From assembly GCA_964520885.1 (NCBI GenBank), contig CAZFQD010000099.1:1-8257 (forward strand): a stretch of 8,257 nt of DNA, in the 5' to 3' direction. The notes beneath the pieces are model-generated. The model ran no database searches. It had not been told where the DNA came from and saw only the letters and a program-made list of their open reading frames with translations. Shown here one piece after another: positions 1 to 7,298 of the stretch; the first letter of the stretch is position 1, and each line of letters begins with the position of its first letter. The DNA is from CAZFQD01 sp964520885. Lineage in GTDB: Bacteria > Bacillota > Clostridia > Oscillospirales > SIG519. Position numbers and translations under genes: made by a program.

Positions 1-979
1 CATTTGCTATTAGATATAAATCTTTATCTAATGGCTTTTTCATTTTCTGCGATTCAAAAATATCATAATCTTTAATTTTATTGTTTTTCATTACTACAAC
101 TCTATTTCCTATGCCTGCAGATAATAAATCAACTGCTTTATAACCCATTTGACTTCCGATAATCCTATCTCTAACCGTTGGAGAACCGCCTCTTTGAACA
201 TGACCTAATACTGAAGACCTAGTATCAATATTTGTTCCTGCACAAATATTATTCGCCATTTCTTCAACACTTGTTTTTTTATTATGCACAACACCTTCAG
301 CAACAATAATAATAAAATCTTTTTTGCCTTTTTCTCTGGCTTGAATAATTTTATCTATAACATCCTTTTCAAAATCAAAATCAAACTCAGGAACTAAAAT
401 TACTGATGCCCCAACAGCAATACCGCTTTCTAAAGCAAGCCAACCTGCTCCTCTACCCATTACTTCAACAACAGTGCATCTCTCATGAGATTGAGATGTA
501 TCACTTATTCGGTCAACCATTTCAACTATTGTATCAAGTGCTGTATCATATCCAATTGAATAATCACTTGAACATATATCATTATCAATTGTTCCTGGTA
601 TTCCTACACATAGAATACCACGCATTGATAAATCTGCTGCACCTCTAAACGAACCATCACCGCCAATTACAACAATCCCATCAATTCCAAATAGTTTGCA
701 ATTTTTAATGGCAATTTGCATACCTTCTTCTGTTTTGAATTGTTCACACCGAGCAGTATATAATATTGTTCCACCTCTATCAATAATATCTGAAACTGCA
801 AAATTATTTAGTTCAAAAATATCTGGTTTATCTAATAATCCTCTAAAACCATGTCTAATGCCCTTTACTTTTATTCCGCGATTTATTGCTGTTCTAACTA
901 CTGCTCTAATTGCGACATTCATTCCCGGTGCATCTCCACCACTTGTTAATACACCAATTGTTTTTATTTTCTTATCCAA
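1..979 (-). CDS. pfkA: ATP-dependent 6-phosphofructokinase (3' end cut by window edge)
   Basis: Phosphorylates fructose-6-phosphate to fructose-1,6-bisphosphate, the committing step of glycolysis, in the cytoplasm; the family is a homotetramer. My translation gives 326 residues with no stop before the window edge. Alignment by eye to E. coli PfkA (320 aa) suggests only a few residues are missing. Visible motifs: SGGDAPGMN (13-21), R25 and R29 at positions of effector-site arginines, GGDGS (106-110), PGTIDND (128-134) with D132 as catalytic base, R167, MGR (174-176), and R254, H260 and R263 of the substrate site in LGHVQRGGSP. Glycine in GGDGS and PGTIDND, rather than the GGDD and PKTIDND of pyrophosphate-dependent enzymes, indicates ATP use. 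The start is TTG: AGGAGG lies 8 nt upstream, and the first in-frame ATG is codon 20, inside the active-site loop. It lies 103 bp after dnaE, with a possible terminator between, so it may be transcribed partly on its own. Confidence 0.96.
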   Translation of the reverse strand, partial: MDKKIKTIGVLTSGGDAPGMNVAIRAVVRTAINRGIKVKGIRHGFRGLLDKPDIFELNNFAVSDIIDRGGTILYTARCEQFKTEEGMQIAIKNCKLFGIDGIVVIGGDGSFRGAADLSMRGILCVGIPGTIDNDICSSDYSIGYDTALDTIVEMVDRISDTSQSHERCTVVEVMGRGAGWLALESGIAVGASVILVPEFDFDFEKDVIDKIIQAREKGKKDFIIIVAEGVVHNKKTSVEEMANNICAGTNIDTRSSVLGHVQRGGSPTVRDRIIGSQMGYKAVDLLSAGIGNRVVVMKNNKIKDYDIFESQKMKKPLDKDLYLIAN

Positions 980-987
980 TTAAACTT

Positions 988-993
988 CCTCCT
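988..993 (-). promoter_or_regulatory. pfkA ribosome binding site fixing the TTG start
   Basis: Minus-strand AGGAGG, a full Shine-Dalgarno core, sits 8 nt upstream of the TTG at 979-977. No ATG or GTG in the same frame is near it, so it decides the non-ATG start of pfkA. Confidence 0.85.
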
Positions 994-1008
994 ATATGCC
1001 TGTAGAAT

Positions 1009-1037
1009 ATTATAATTATTAATATTATTTTATTATA
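1009..1037 (-). promoter_or_regulatory. possible pfkA promoter -10 region (weak)
   Basis: Two perfect minus-strand TATAAT hexamers lie at 1037-1032 and 1014-1009, upstream of the pfkA ribosome binding site. Neither has a good TTGACA-like hexamer at 16-18 nt, and the region is almost pure A+T, so such hexamers arise easily by chance. It is listed because pfkA follows a possible terminator and may need its own promoter. Confidence 0.25.
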
Positions 1038-1040
1038 AAT

Positions 1041-1081
1041 AAAAACAAAAAGCAACATTAATACAAAATTTTTTGCTTTTT
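1041..1081 (-). terminator. possible rho-independent terminator after dnaE
   Basis: Two bases past the dnaE stop, the minus strand reads AAAAAGCAA (1081-1073), a 17-nt loop, then the exact complement TTGCTTTTT (1055-1047), followed by G and five T (1045-1041). The layout is stem then U-tract. The 9-bp stem has only two G-C pairs and a long loop, so it would be weak and may allow read-through into pfkA. Confidence 0.4.
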
Positions 1082-1082
1082 T

Positions 1083-4000
1083 TTACTTTAATACTACATT
1101 TTCATCTCCTAATAGTTTTTTTAAATCAGCCAAAACTTCTTTTCCGTTTGAAGTAAAATTTAATATTACTTTTTTATTATCATTAATAAAGACAATTATT
1201 ATTTTTTCATTTCCTTGATTATTTTTTAGAATTTCCTTAGCTTTTATATATTTTTTACTATTAATACTCTCTATTTTTAAATATATTGTTTTTTGTCTAA
1301 CTGAATTTTTTTCTAATAGTTCAATAGAATTGCAAACTATTTTTGGTGTTTCATCTTCCTTTTTATTTATTTTTCCCCATACTGAAATTGCTATCCCTTC
1401 AAATAAAACATTTCTTAACTTGCTAAATGTTTGTGGAAATACAATTATTTCAATCATTCCAGATAAATCTTCAATATTTATAAATGCCATAGACAGATTG
1501 TTTTTTGTTGCTTTAATCGTCATTGTATTTATTATTCCTGCTATTCTAACAAGTTGACTATCTTTAAAAATATTATCTTGCTCTTCAAATGATAATAAAA
1601 TAGAATTTATTGAAACCGCTTTAATTCTATTTGCATTTTGGCTGTAATCAGACATTGGATGCCCTGAAAAATACAAGCCAGATATTTCTTTTTCCATACT
1701 TAATATTTCCGATTTAGAATACTCGTCAATAATTGGATAAACAAAATCACTTGTGCCTTGCTTTCTAACATTATTATTAAAAAACATATCAATTTGCCCT
1801 TCAATATTTTTCCTGCTCGAATTAGAAATTTCATCAAGCATTGCATTGATTGACAGCATTAATTGTCTTCTATTTTGAGAAAATCCATCAAATGCACCAC
1901 ATTTAATTAGGCTTTCCAAAGCCCTTTTATTTAATTCCTGACCACTCATTCTTTTGCAAAAGTCATAAAAAGATGTAAAAAGTCCTTTTTTATCTCTTTC
2001 TACTTCCAAAGCCTTAATAAAACCTCTACCTACATTTTTAATTGCAACTAATCCAAATCTAATATTATTACCACTTACAGTAAAACCATCAATACTTTCA
2101 TTTATATTAGGATGTAAAACTTTAATTTTTAATCTTGAACATTCTTCAATATACTGTGAAACCTTGTCGCTTCTGTCCAAAACACTAGTTAATAGGGCCG
2201 CCATATATTCTTTAGTATAATGTTTTTTAAGATATGCAGTTTGATATGATAAAACTGCATACGCCGCCGCATGGCTTTTATTAAATGCATATTCAGCAAA
2301 TTTTGCAATTTCATCAAATATCCCGTTGGCAACCTTTTCGCTTATACCATTGTTTACTGCACCTATATTTTCATCGCTACCAAATAAAAATCGTTGTCTC
2401 TCTTTTTCCAACAATTCGCTCTTTTTTTTAGACATTGCTCGTCTAACTAAGTCAGCTCTACCATATGAATAGCCAGCCAATTCTCTAACTATTTGCATAA
2501 CTTGCTCTTGATAAACGATACATCCATTGGTTACTTTCAATATTTTTTCAAGTAAAGGATGCTTATATTTTATCAAGTTTGGATTGTTTCGGTTTTCAAT
2601 ATATTTAGGTATGCTATCCATAGGACCCGGTCTATAAAGTGCTATTACTGCTATAATATCCTCCATATTTGAAGGTTTTAAACTCGTTAACACTTGCCTT
2701 ATTCCATTTGACTCTAATTGAAAAGCTCCCAATGTATGCCCTTCAGAAAGCATTTCATAAACCTCTTTATCATTTTCATCTATCTTTAATATATTAAACT
2801 CTGGTTTTCTTTTATTAATTAATCGGACCGCATCACTTATAATAGTTAAATTTCTAAGTGCTAAAAAATCCATTTTTAGTAAACCTAATTCTTCTAAGGT
2901 ATTCATAGTAAATTGAGTAACAATAGATTGGTCGTTTTTCTGTAAAGGCACATAACTTGACACTGGCTGAGCGGTTATTACCACACCTGCCGCATGAGTT
3001 GAACTATGGCGAGGCATTCCTTCTAATCTTTTTGAAGTATCAATAAGTTCCTTTATTTTCTCATCATTTAAATAACTTTCCTTTAACTGCGGTATTGTTT
3101 CAATTGCCTTTTCAATTGAAATATCCTTCTCAAAAGGTATTAGTTTTGCTATATAATCAACATCATTATATGGTAGTCCCATTGCTCTGCCGACATCCCT
3201 TATAGCAGACCTTGAAGCCATTGTTCCAAAGGTAATAATTTGTGCCACTCTATCTTTTCCATACTTTTCTATTACATAATCAATTACTTCTTGTCTGCGA
3301 ATATAACAAAAATCAATATCTATGTCTGGCATTGAAATTCTTTCTGGATTTAAAAATCTTTCAAATAATAAGTCATATTTAATTGGGTCAACATCAGTTA
3401 TTCCTAAACAATATGACACTAAACTCCCTGCGGCAGAACCTCTGCCAGGCCCTACAGGAATTTTATTAACCTTGGCATATTTAATAATGTCAGACACTAT
3501 TAAAAAATAGTCAATATATCCCATTTGTTTAATTGTATTTAATTCATATTCTAATCTTTGCTTAATTGTATTGTTTTCTTCTTTATATCTATCTAAAAGC
3601 CCCTGCTGGCTCATATTTTTCAACAATTCAAAAGCATCTTGACCATCATCAATATTAAAATGCGGTAAAAATACTTTATCAAATTCAAAATTTACATTGC
3701 ATTTGTCGGAAATTTTAACAGTATTATTTAATGCCTCTTCATTATCGTAAAACAAAGTTCTCATTTCTTTTTCGCTTTTTAAATAAAATTCATCAGTTGC
3801 AAAGCCCATATTTGAGCCTTCAGCAATTGTTCTGCCTGTTTGAATACAAACAAGAATATTTTGAACCTTACTATCTTGCTTATAAATATAATGAACATCA
3901 TTTGTTACGACTAAAGGAATATTTGTTTCTTTTGATAATTCAATTAATCCTTTGTTTACAATAATTTGCTCTTTAATATTATGGTCTTGCAATTCTAAGT

Positions 4001-4514
4001 AATAACTATCATTCTCAAAAATATTTTTATACTCTAATGCTAATTGTTTGGCTCCATTATAATCTCCTTTTAACAATAAAGCAGGAATTTCTCCAGCCAA
4101 ACAAGCACTAAGTCCAATTAACCCTTTTGAATACTTTTTTAATAATTCATTATCAATTCGAGGTTTAATATAAAAACCTTCAGTCCAAGCCAATGATACC
4201 AATTGAATTAAGTTTTTATAGCCTTCATTATCCTTAGCTAATAATATTAAATGAGAATACTCTGCATCTAATTCCTTGCTTTTATCAAAACGACTTCGTG
4301 GAGAAATATAAACCTCACATCCTATTATTGCCTTAATTCCTTCTTTTTTTGCCGCCTTGTAAAAATCTATTACTCCATTCATTACACCATGATCAGTTAT
4401 AGCAACCGCTAGTTGCCCCATTTCTTTTGTGCGAAAAATTAAGTCCTTTATTCTACAAGCACCATCTAAAAGGCTATATTCACTATGATTATGAAGATGG
4501 ACAAAGCCTTTCAT
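1083..4514 (-). CDS. dnaE: DNA polymerase III subunit alpha, DnaE family
   Basis: C-family replicative DNA polymerase. From the ATG chosen here the protein has 1143 residues, normal for DnaE. Order of parts: PHP domain (about 1-210), polymerase core with GPGRGSAAGS (355-364), catalytic aspartates D397 and D399 in MPDIDIDFC and D549 in KMDFLAL, YRPGPMDS (627-634), FNKSHAAAYA (744-753), a helix-hairpin-helix region (about 800-875), an internal clamp-binding motif QIDMF (907-911), an OB fold (about 988-1070) and a short C-terminal domain. All nine expected PHP metal ligands are present. A GTG three codons upstream (4523) is in frame but overlaps the Shine-Dalgarno itself; the ATG at 4514 has AAGGAG 8 nt upstream. 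It is 12 bp after whiA. In low-GC Firmicutes a DnaE usually works beside PolC; which DnaE subclass this is cannot be settled by eye. Confidence 0.97.
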   Translation of the reverse strand: MKGFVHLHNHSEYSLLDGACRIKDLIFRTKEMGQLAVAITDHGVMNGVIDFYKAAKKEGIKAIIGCEVYISPRSRFDKSKELDAEYSHLILLAKDNEGYKNLIQLVSLAWTEGFYIKPRIDNELLKKYSKGLIGLSACLAGEIPALLLKGDYNGAKQLALEYKNIFENDSYYLELQDHNIKEQIIVNKGLIELSKETNIPLVVTNDVHYIYKQDSKVQNILVCIQTGRTIAEGSNMGFATDEFYLKSEKEMRTLFYDNEEALNNTVKISDKCNVNFEFDKVFLPHFNIDDGQDAFELLKNMSQQGLLDRYKEENNTIKQRLEYELNTIKQMGYIDYFLIVSDIIKYAKVNKIPVGPGRGSAAGSLVSYCLGITDVDPIKYDLLFERFLNPERISMPDIDIDFCYIRRQEVIDYVIEKYGKDRVAQIITFGTMASRSAIRDVGRAMGLPYNDVDYIAKLIPFEKDISIEKAIETIPQLKESYLNDEKIKELIDTSKRLEGMPRHSSTHAAGVVITAQPVSSYVPLQKNDQSIVTQFTMNTLEELGLLKMDFLALRNLTIISDAVRLINKRKPEFNILKIDENDKEVYEMLSEGHTLGAFQLESNGIRQVLTSLKPSNMEDIIAVIALYRPGPMDSIPKYIENRNNPNLIKYKHPLLEKILKVTNGCIVYQEQVMQIVRELAGYSYGRADLVRRAMSKKKSELLEKERQRFLFGSDENIGAVNNGISEKVANGIFDEIAKFAEYAFNKSHAAAYAVLSYQTAYLKKHYTKEYMAALLTSVLDRSDKVSQYIEECSRLKIKVLHPNINESIDGFTVSGNNIRFGLVAIKNVGRGFIKALEVERDKKGLFTSFYDFCKRMSGQELNKRALESLIKCGAFDGFSQNRRQLMLSINAMLDEISNSSRKNIEGQIDMFFNNNVRKQGTSDFVYPIIDEYSKSEILSMEKEISGLYFSGHPMSDYSQNANRIKAVSINSILLSFEEQDNIFKDSQLVRIAGIINTMTIKATKNNLSMAFINIEDLSGMIEIIVFPQTFSKLRNVLFEGIAISVWGKINKKEDETPKIVCNSIELLEKNSVRQKTIYLKIESINSKKYIKAKEILKNNQGNEKIIIVFINDNKKVILNFTSNGKEVLADLKKLLGDENVVLK

Positions 4515-4522
4515 TATTGACA

Positions 4523-4528
4523 CTCCTT
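4523..4528 (-). promoter_or_regulatory. dnaE ribosome binding site overlapping the whiA stop
   Basis: Minus-strand AAGGAG is built from the last two bases of the whiA TAA stop plus GGAG, and lies 8 nt before the dnaE ATG (4514). It leaves no spacing for the GTG at 4523, so it selects the ATG. The overlap with the stop suggests translational coupling of whiA and dnaE. Confidence 0.8.
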
Positions 4529-5423
4529 ATTTTTTTGGTAAAAATTGAATAATTTTTTTAAGCCTATTATTAATTGCCGACTTGCTTAATGGTGGTACTA
4601 AACACTTACCCAACTCACTTAAAGATAAATCTTCATTTTCTAATCTAAGAATGGCAATCTTTTTTAATTCATCAGTTAAATACATAAATTGACCACTTTT
4701 AATTAATTCATTAATTGCTCTTTTGTGTTCAGAAGAGGCATTAATAGTTTTAGAAATATTTGCTGTTTCACAATTTGTTACTCTATTTGCAGTATTTCTA
4801 ATTTCTTTAAATATTTTTGTGTTCATTATCTCAAATTCGGATTTTTTTGCTCCCATTATATTTAAGATGTCTTCAATAGCACCACTATCTTTAAAATAGG
4901 TAACATAATTAGATTTGCGAATAATATTTTTCGGCGATAAGTCGAACTCCATTAAAAGCAAATTAATGTCTTGATTTAATTTAAATCTTGGAGTGGAAAA
5001 TTCCAAATGATAAGATTTGCTTGGCGAAGAAATAGTGCCTCCTGATAAAAAAGCCCCTCTAATAATTGAATTTTTACAGCAATCATCTGATAATAATTTA
5101 TAATCTAATCTTAAAGCTACACCACTAATATTAGCACCTAAACTCATTATAATGCGACTAATAACATCTGATTTGGTTAACGATAAAATATAGGTTTTGC
5201 CATTTTTATTTTCTCTTTCTACAATTTGTGGTGTTAAATTAATTAATCTATTGAAGTGAATAATAGTTCTTTTAACTACTTCTACATTTTCGGTAATGAT
5301 TTTTATTTCATTTTCATTAAATGTATTTGCAAATAACAAAATACCGTACAATTCAGAAATCGCACAGCACTTACTTATATTAATATTACATAGTTCTTTT
5401 TTTACATCATAACAAAAACTCAT
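4527..5423 (-). CDS. whiA: WhiA family DNA-binding regulator
   Basis: WhiA proteins couple a degenerate LAGLIDADG homing-endonuclease fold to a C-terminal helix-turn-helix. In Streptomyces WhiA is a sporulation transcription factor; in Bacillus subtilis (YvcL) it affects cell division and chromosome segregation, apparently without acting as a classical transcription factor. Evidence here: N-terminus MSFCYDVKKELCN followed by the usual paired cysteines (19-20), the endonuclease-like segment RGAFLSGGTISSP (122-134), the characteristic RNTANRVTNCETANISKT (209-226), and the terminal helix-turn-helix with LSLSELGKCLVPPLSKSAIN (266-285). At 298 residues it is slightly shorter than many relatives (about 310), without a visible internal deletion. 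The ATG has GAGG 5 nt upstream. It lies 17 bp after rapZ and 12 bp before dnaE. The gene yvcK, usual between rapZ and whiA, is absent. Confidence 0.95.
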   Translation of the reverse strand: MSFCYDVKKELCNINISKCCAISELYGILLFANTFNENEIKIITENVEVVKRTIIHFNRLINLTPQIVERENKNGKTYILSLTKSDVISRIIMSLGANISGVALRLDYKLLSDDCCKNSIIRGAFLSGGTISSPSKSYHLEFSTPRFKLNQDINLLLMEFDLSPKNIIRKSNYVTYFKDSGAIEDILNIMGAKKSEFEIMNTKIFKEIRNTANRVTNCETANISKTINASSEHKRAINELIKSGQFMYLTDELKKIAILRLENEDLSLSELGKCLVPPLSKSAINNRLKKIIQFLPKK

Positions 5424-5440
5424 AACATCCTCAATCTCAA

Positions 5441-6304
5441 TTAATTGATGTTTTTTAATATATCTCTATGATAAACATCTGCCTCAATATCTAATTCTTC
5501 AAGATATTTTTTTATTTTTTCTGCTATTGCAACCGAACGATGTCTTCCGCCTGTGCATCCAATTGCGATTACTACACTTGATTTGCCTTCTTCAGTAAAC
5601 AAAGGCATTAAAAAAGTAAGCAAATCATTTATTTTATTAAGATATTCTAATGTTTTAGGCCATTTAAACACATAGTCAATAATAGGTTTTTCCAATCCGC
5701 TAAAACTTTTTATATTAACATCATAAAATGGATTTGGAAGACAGCGAACATCAAAAACCATATCTGCTTCACTTGGTATTCCGTGCTTAAACCCAAATGA
5801 CATAACCGATACTGAAATATTCTTTTTACCATCTAAAAATATTTTATCAATTTGTTCTTTTAATTGAGTTGGTGTTAAGTAGGTCGTATCTATAACGCAG
5901 TCAGCAACTTCCAAAAGTGGTGCTAATGCTTTTCTTTCAAAGTCAATTATTTCATAAAATGACCCTTGGACACTGTCAGATAAAGGATGTTTTCTACGGG
6001 TTTCTTTATATCTTCTAATAATCGTTTCATCCTTAGCATTAAGAAATACAACACTATATTGAAAGCCAACTTTTTGCATTTCTTGAAGTTCATCAATCAA
6101 TTTTTCAAAAGACTCTCCACCTCTAATATCGGTTACAATAGCAACTTTATCCATTTTTCCTTGAGAACTAAAACATATTTCTGCAAACTTAGGTATAAAA
6201 GCTAAAGGCATATTGTCAACACAATAAAAGCCTAAATCTTCTAATGCTTCAATAGCACGGCTTTTCCCAGCTCCAGACATACCAGTTATGATTGAAAATT
6301 TCAT
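5441..6304 (-). CDS. rapZ: RapZ/YvcJ nucleotide-binding protein
   Basis: P-loop protein of the RapZ family, cytoplasmic. In E. coli RapZ binds glucosamine-6-phosphate and steers decay of the sRNA GlmZ, controlling GlmS. Firmicute YvcJ hydrolyses GTP and has been linked to competence in B. subtilis; GlmZ is not expected here, so the Firmicute role is less clear. Visible: Walker A GMSGAGKS (8-15), the VDNMP segment (29-33), VTDIRGG (57-63), RRYKETRRKHPL (97-108), then the C-terminal domain with SFGFKHGIPSEADMVFDVR (169-187), LPNPF and GCTGGRHRSV (249-258). Its 287 residues match E. coli RapZ (284) along the full length. The ATG has GAGGGTG 5 nt upstream, and that site begins with the last base of the murB TAG stop, implying coupling. 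The murB neighbour fits a role in amino-sugar and wall metabolism, which is inference. Confidence 0.95.
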   Translation of the reverse strand: MKFSIITGMSGAGKSRAIEALEDLGFYCVDNMPLAFIPKFAEICFSSQGKMDKVAIVTDIRGGESFEKLIDELQEMQKVGFQYSVVFLNAKDETIIRRYKETRRKHPLSDSVQGSFYEIIDFERKALAPLLEVADCVIDTTYLTPTQLKEQIDKIFLDGKKNISVSVMSFGFKHGIPSEADMVFDVRCLPNPFYDVNIKSFSGLEKPIIDYVFKWPKTLEYLNKINDLLTFLMPLFTEEGKSSVVIAIGCTGGRHRSVAIAEKIKKYLEELDIEADVYHRDILKNIN

Positions 6305-6315
6305 TTTTTCACCCT

Positions 6316-7221
6316 CTACTCGCCTATTTTTAATATCTCAATTTCAAGTGATACTCCAGAAAACAAAAACACCTTTTGCTTAATAATTTCAATTAATTGC
6401 TCTACATCACTACAACAAGCTTTACCTGTATTAATAATAAAACCACAATGTTTTTCGCTTACCATTGCACCACCAACAATAAAACCTTTTAGGCCACAAT
6501 CTTCAATAAGTTTACCTGTGTAAAAGCCTTCTGGTCGTTTAAAAACACTTCCTGCACTTGGGTATTCAAGTGGTTGTTTCTCCAATCTTTTATTGCTTAT
6601 CTCATTCATAATTAATTTTATTTTTTCCTTGTTTTCAGTTTTTAATTTAAGTATTGTAGATAAAATGCAAATATTTCTATTTGAAAAAACACTTTTTCTA
6701 TACGAAAACAAATGTTCTTTACTATTAATAGTTTCAATTTGCCCCATTTCATTAATAAATGTCGTTTCAATAACAACATCCTTCATTTCTCCACAATATG
6801 CTCCTGCATTCATATACACTGCTCCACCAATAGTCCCTGGAATTCCATATGCAAATTCCAAACCACTAAGACAATTATTATATGCAAGTGTGCAAACCTT
6901 TGATAAATTTGTTCCAGCTCCCACAATAAGTTTTTCATCATTAATTATTTCTATTGAATTTAGGTTGTTGGTGCAAATAATTACACCATTAAACCCTTTA
7001 TCTGAAACTAAAATATTCGAGCCTTTTCCCAAAATAAAAAATTTTACTTTTTCTTCTTTACATAAATTTATTATGTTTTTAAATTCATCTAATCTTTTAG
7101 GGCTTAAAAATAAATCAGCATTTCCTCCAATTTTAAATGTAGTATGTTTTGATAGAGGTTCATTTAATTTATATGGTATATTATTTCCATTAACTAAATT
7201 AATTATCTTTTCTAAATTCAT
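6316..7221 (-). CDS. murB: UDP-N-acetylenolpyruvoylglucosamine reductase
   Basis: Reduces UDP-GlcNAc-enolpyruvate to UDP-N-acetylmuramate with NADPH and bound FAD, the second committed step of peptidoglycan precursor synthesis, in the cytoplasm. The chosen ATG gives 301 residues, close to B. subtilis MurB (303). Visible: TTFKIGGNADLF (27-38), FAD-binding GKGSNILVS (65-73), YGIPGTIGGAVYMNAGAY (125-142), SYRKS with Y174 and R175, SAGSVFKRP (222-230) with the proton-donor serine S225, and the terminal LEIE with E295 as the likely catalytic glutamate. The layout is that of type II MurB. The frame opens further upstream at ATGs 7257 and 7233, but only the ATG at 7221 has a good Shine-Dalgarno (GAGGT, 6 nt away), and the extra 12 residues resemble no MurB start. 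It follows hprK by 77 bp and precedes rapZ by 11 bp. Confidence 0.96.
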   Translation of the reverse strand: MNLEKIINLVNGNNIPYKLNEPLSKHTTFKIGGNADLFLSPKRLDEFKNIINLCKEEKVKFFILGKGSNILVSDKGFNGVIICTNNLNSIEIINDEKLIVGAGTNLSKVCTLAYNNCLSGLEFAYGIPGTIGGAVYMNAGAYCGEMKDVVIETTFINEMGQIETINSKEHLFSYRKSVFSNRNICILSTILKLKTENKEKIKLIMNEISNKRLEKQPLEYPSAGSVFKRPEGFYTGKLIEDCGLKGFIVGGAMVSEKHCGFIINTGKACCSDVEQLIEIIKQKVFLFSGVSLEIEILKIGE

Positions 7222-7226
7222 ATTTG

Positions 7227-7231
7227 ACCTC
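7227..7231 (-). promoter_or_regulatory. murB ribosome binding site selecting the internal ATG
   Basis: Minus-strand GAGGT lies just before the ATG at 7221-7219, with 6 nt from GAGG to the start. The upstream in-frame ATG at 7257 has only an A-rich stretch before it. This supports a 301-residue rather than a 313-residue MurB. Confidence 0.65.
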
Positions 7232-7256
7232 ATTTCTTTGCTAAAATATCTCAACA

Positions 7257-7285
7257 TTAATACATTTCTTTCTTTAAAGAATCAA
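7257..7285 (-). promoter_or_regulatory. weak internal promoter candidate upstream of murB
   Basis: On the minus strand, TTGATT (7285-7280) and TATTAA (7262-7257) are separated by exactly 17 nt, each matching 4 of 6 sigma-A consensus positions. A transcript would start near 7250, upstream of the murB ATG at 7221. A 12-bp palindrome, TTCTTTAAAGAA (7281-7270), lies mainly in the spacer. In such AT-rich DNA this quality of match can be chance. Confidence 0.3.
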
Positions 7286-7298
7286 CAATTATTAATTA

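Noticed and set aside
1..979. Pyrophosphate-dependent phosphofructokinase
   Set aside because: The signature glycines in GGDGS and PGTIDND indicate the ATP-dependent class.
406..983. Two plus-strand open frames of 80 and 95 codons opposite pfkA
   Set aside because: Both are antisense shadows of pfkA, whose minus-strand frame carries all family motifs. Neither resembles a known protein.
1330..3964. Three short plus-strand open frames of 62-77 codons opposite dnaE
   Set aside because: They are antisense to an intact, motif-rich dnaE frame and are low-complexity by-products of AT-rich sequence.
1083..4514. Possible intein or split in dnaE
   Set aside because: DnaE is a known intein host, but the frame runs through all catalytic motifs at normal spacing and length, with no extra insertion.
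7222..7257. A 12-residue N-terminal extension of MurB from the ATG at 7257
   Set aside because: It has no good ribosome binding site, does not look like a family N-terminus, and would overlap the -10 of the candidate promoter. The ATG at 7221 is better supported.
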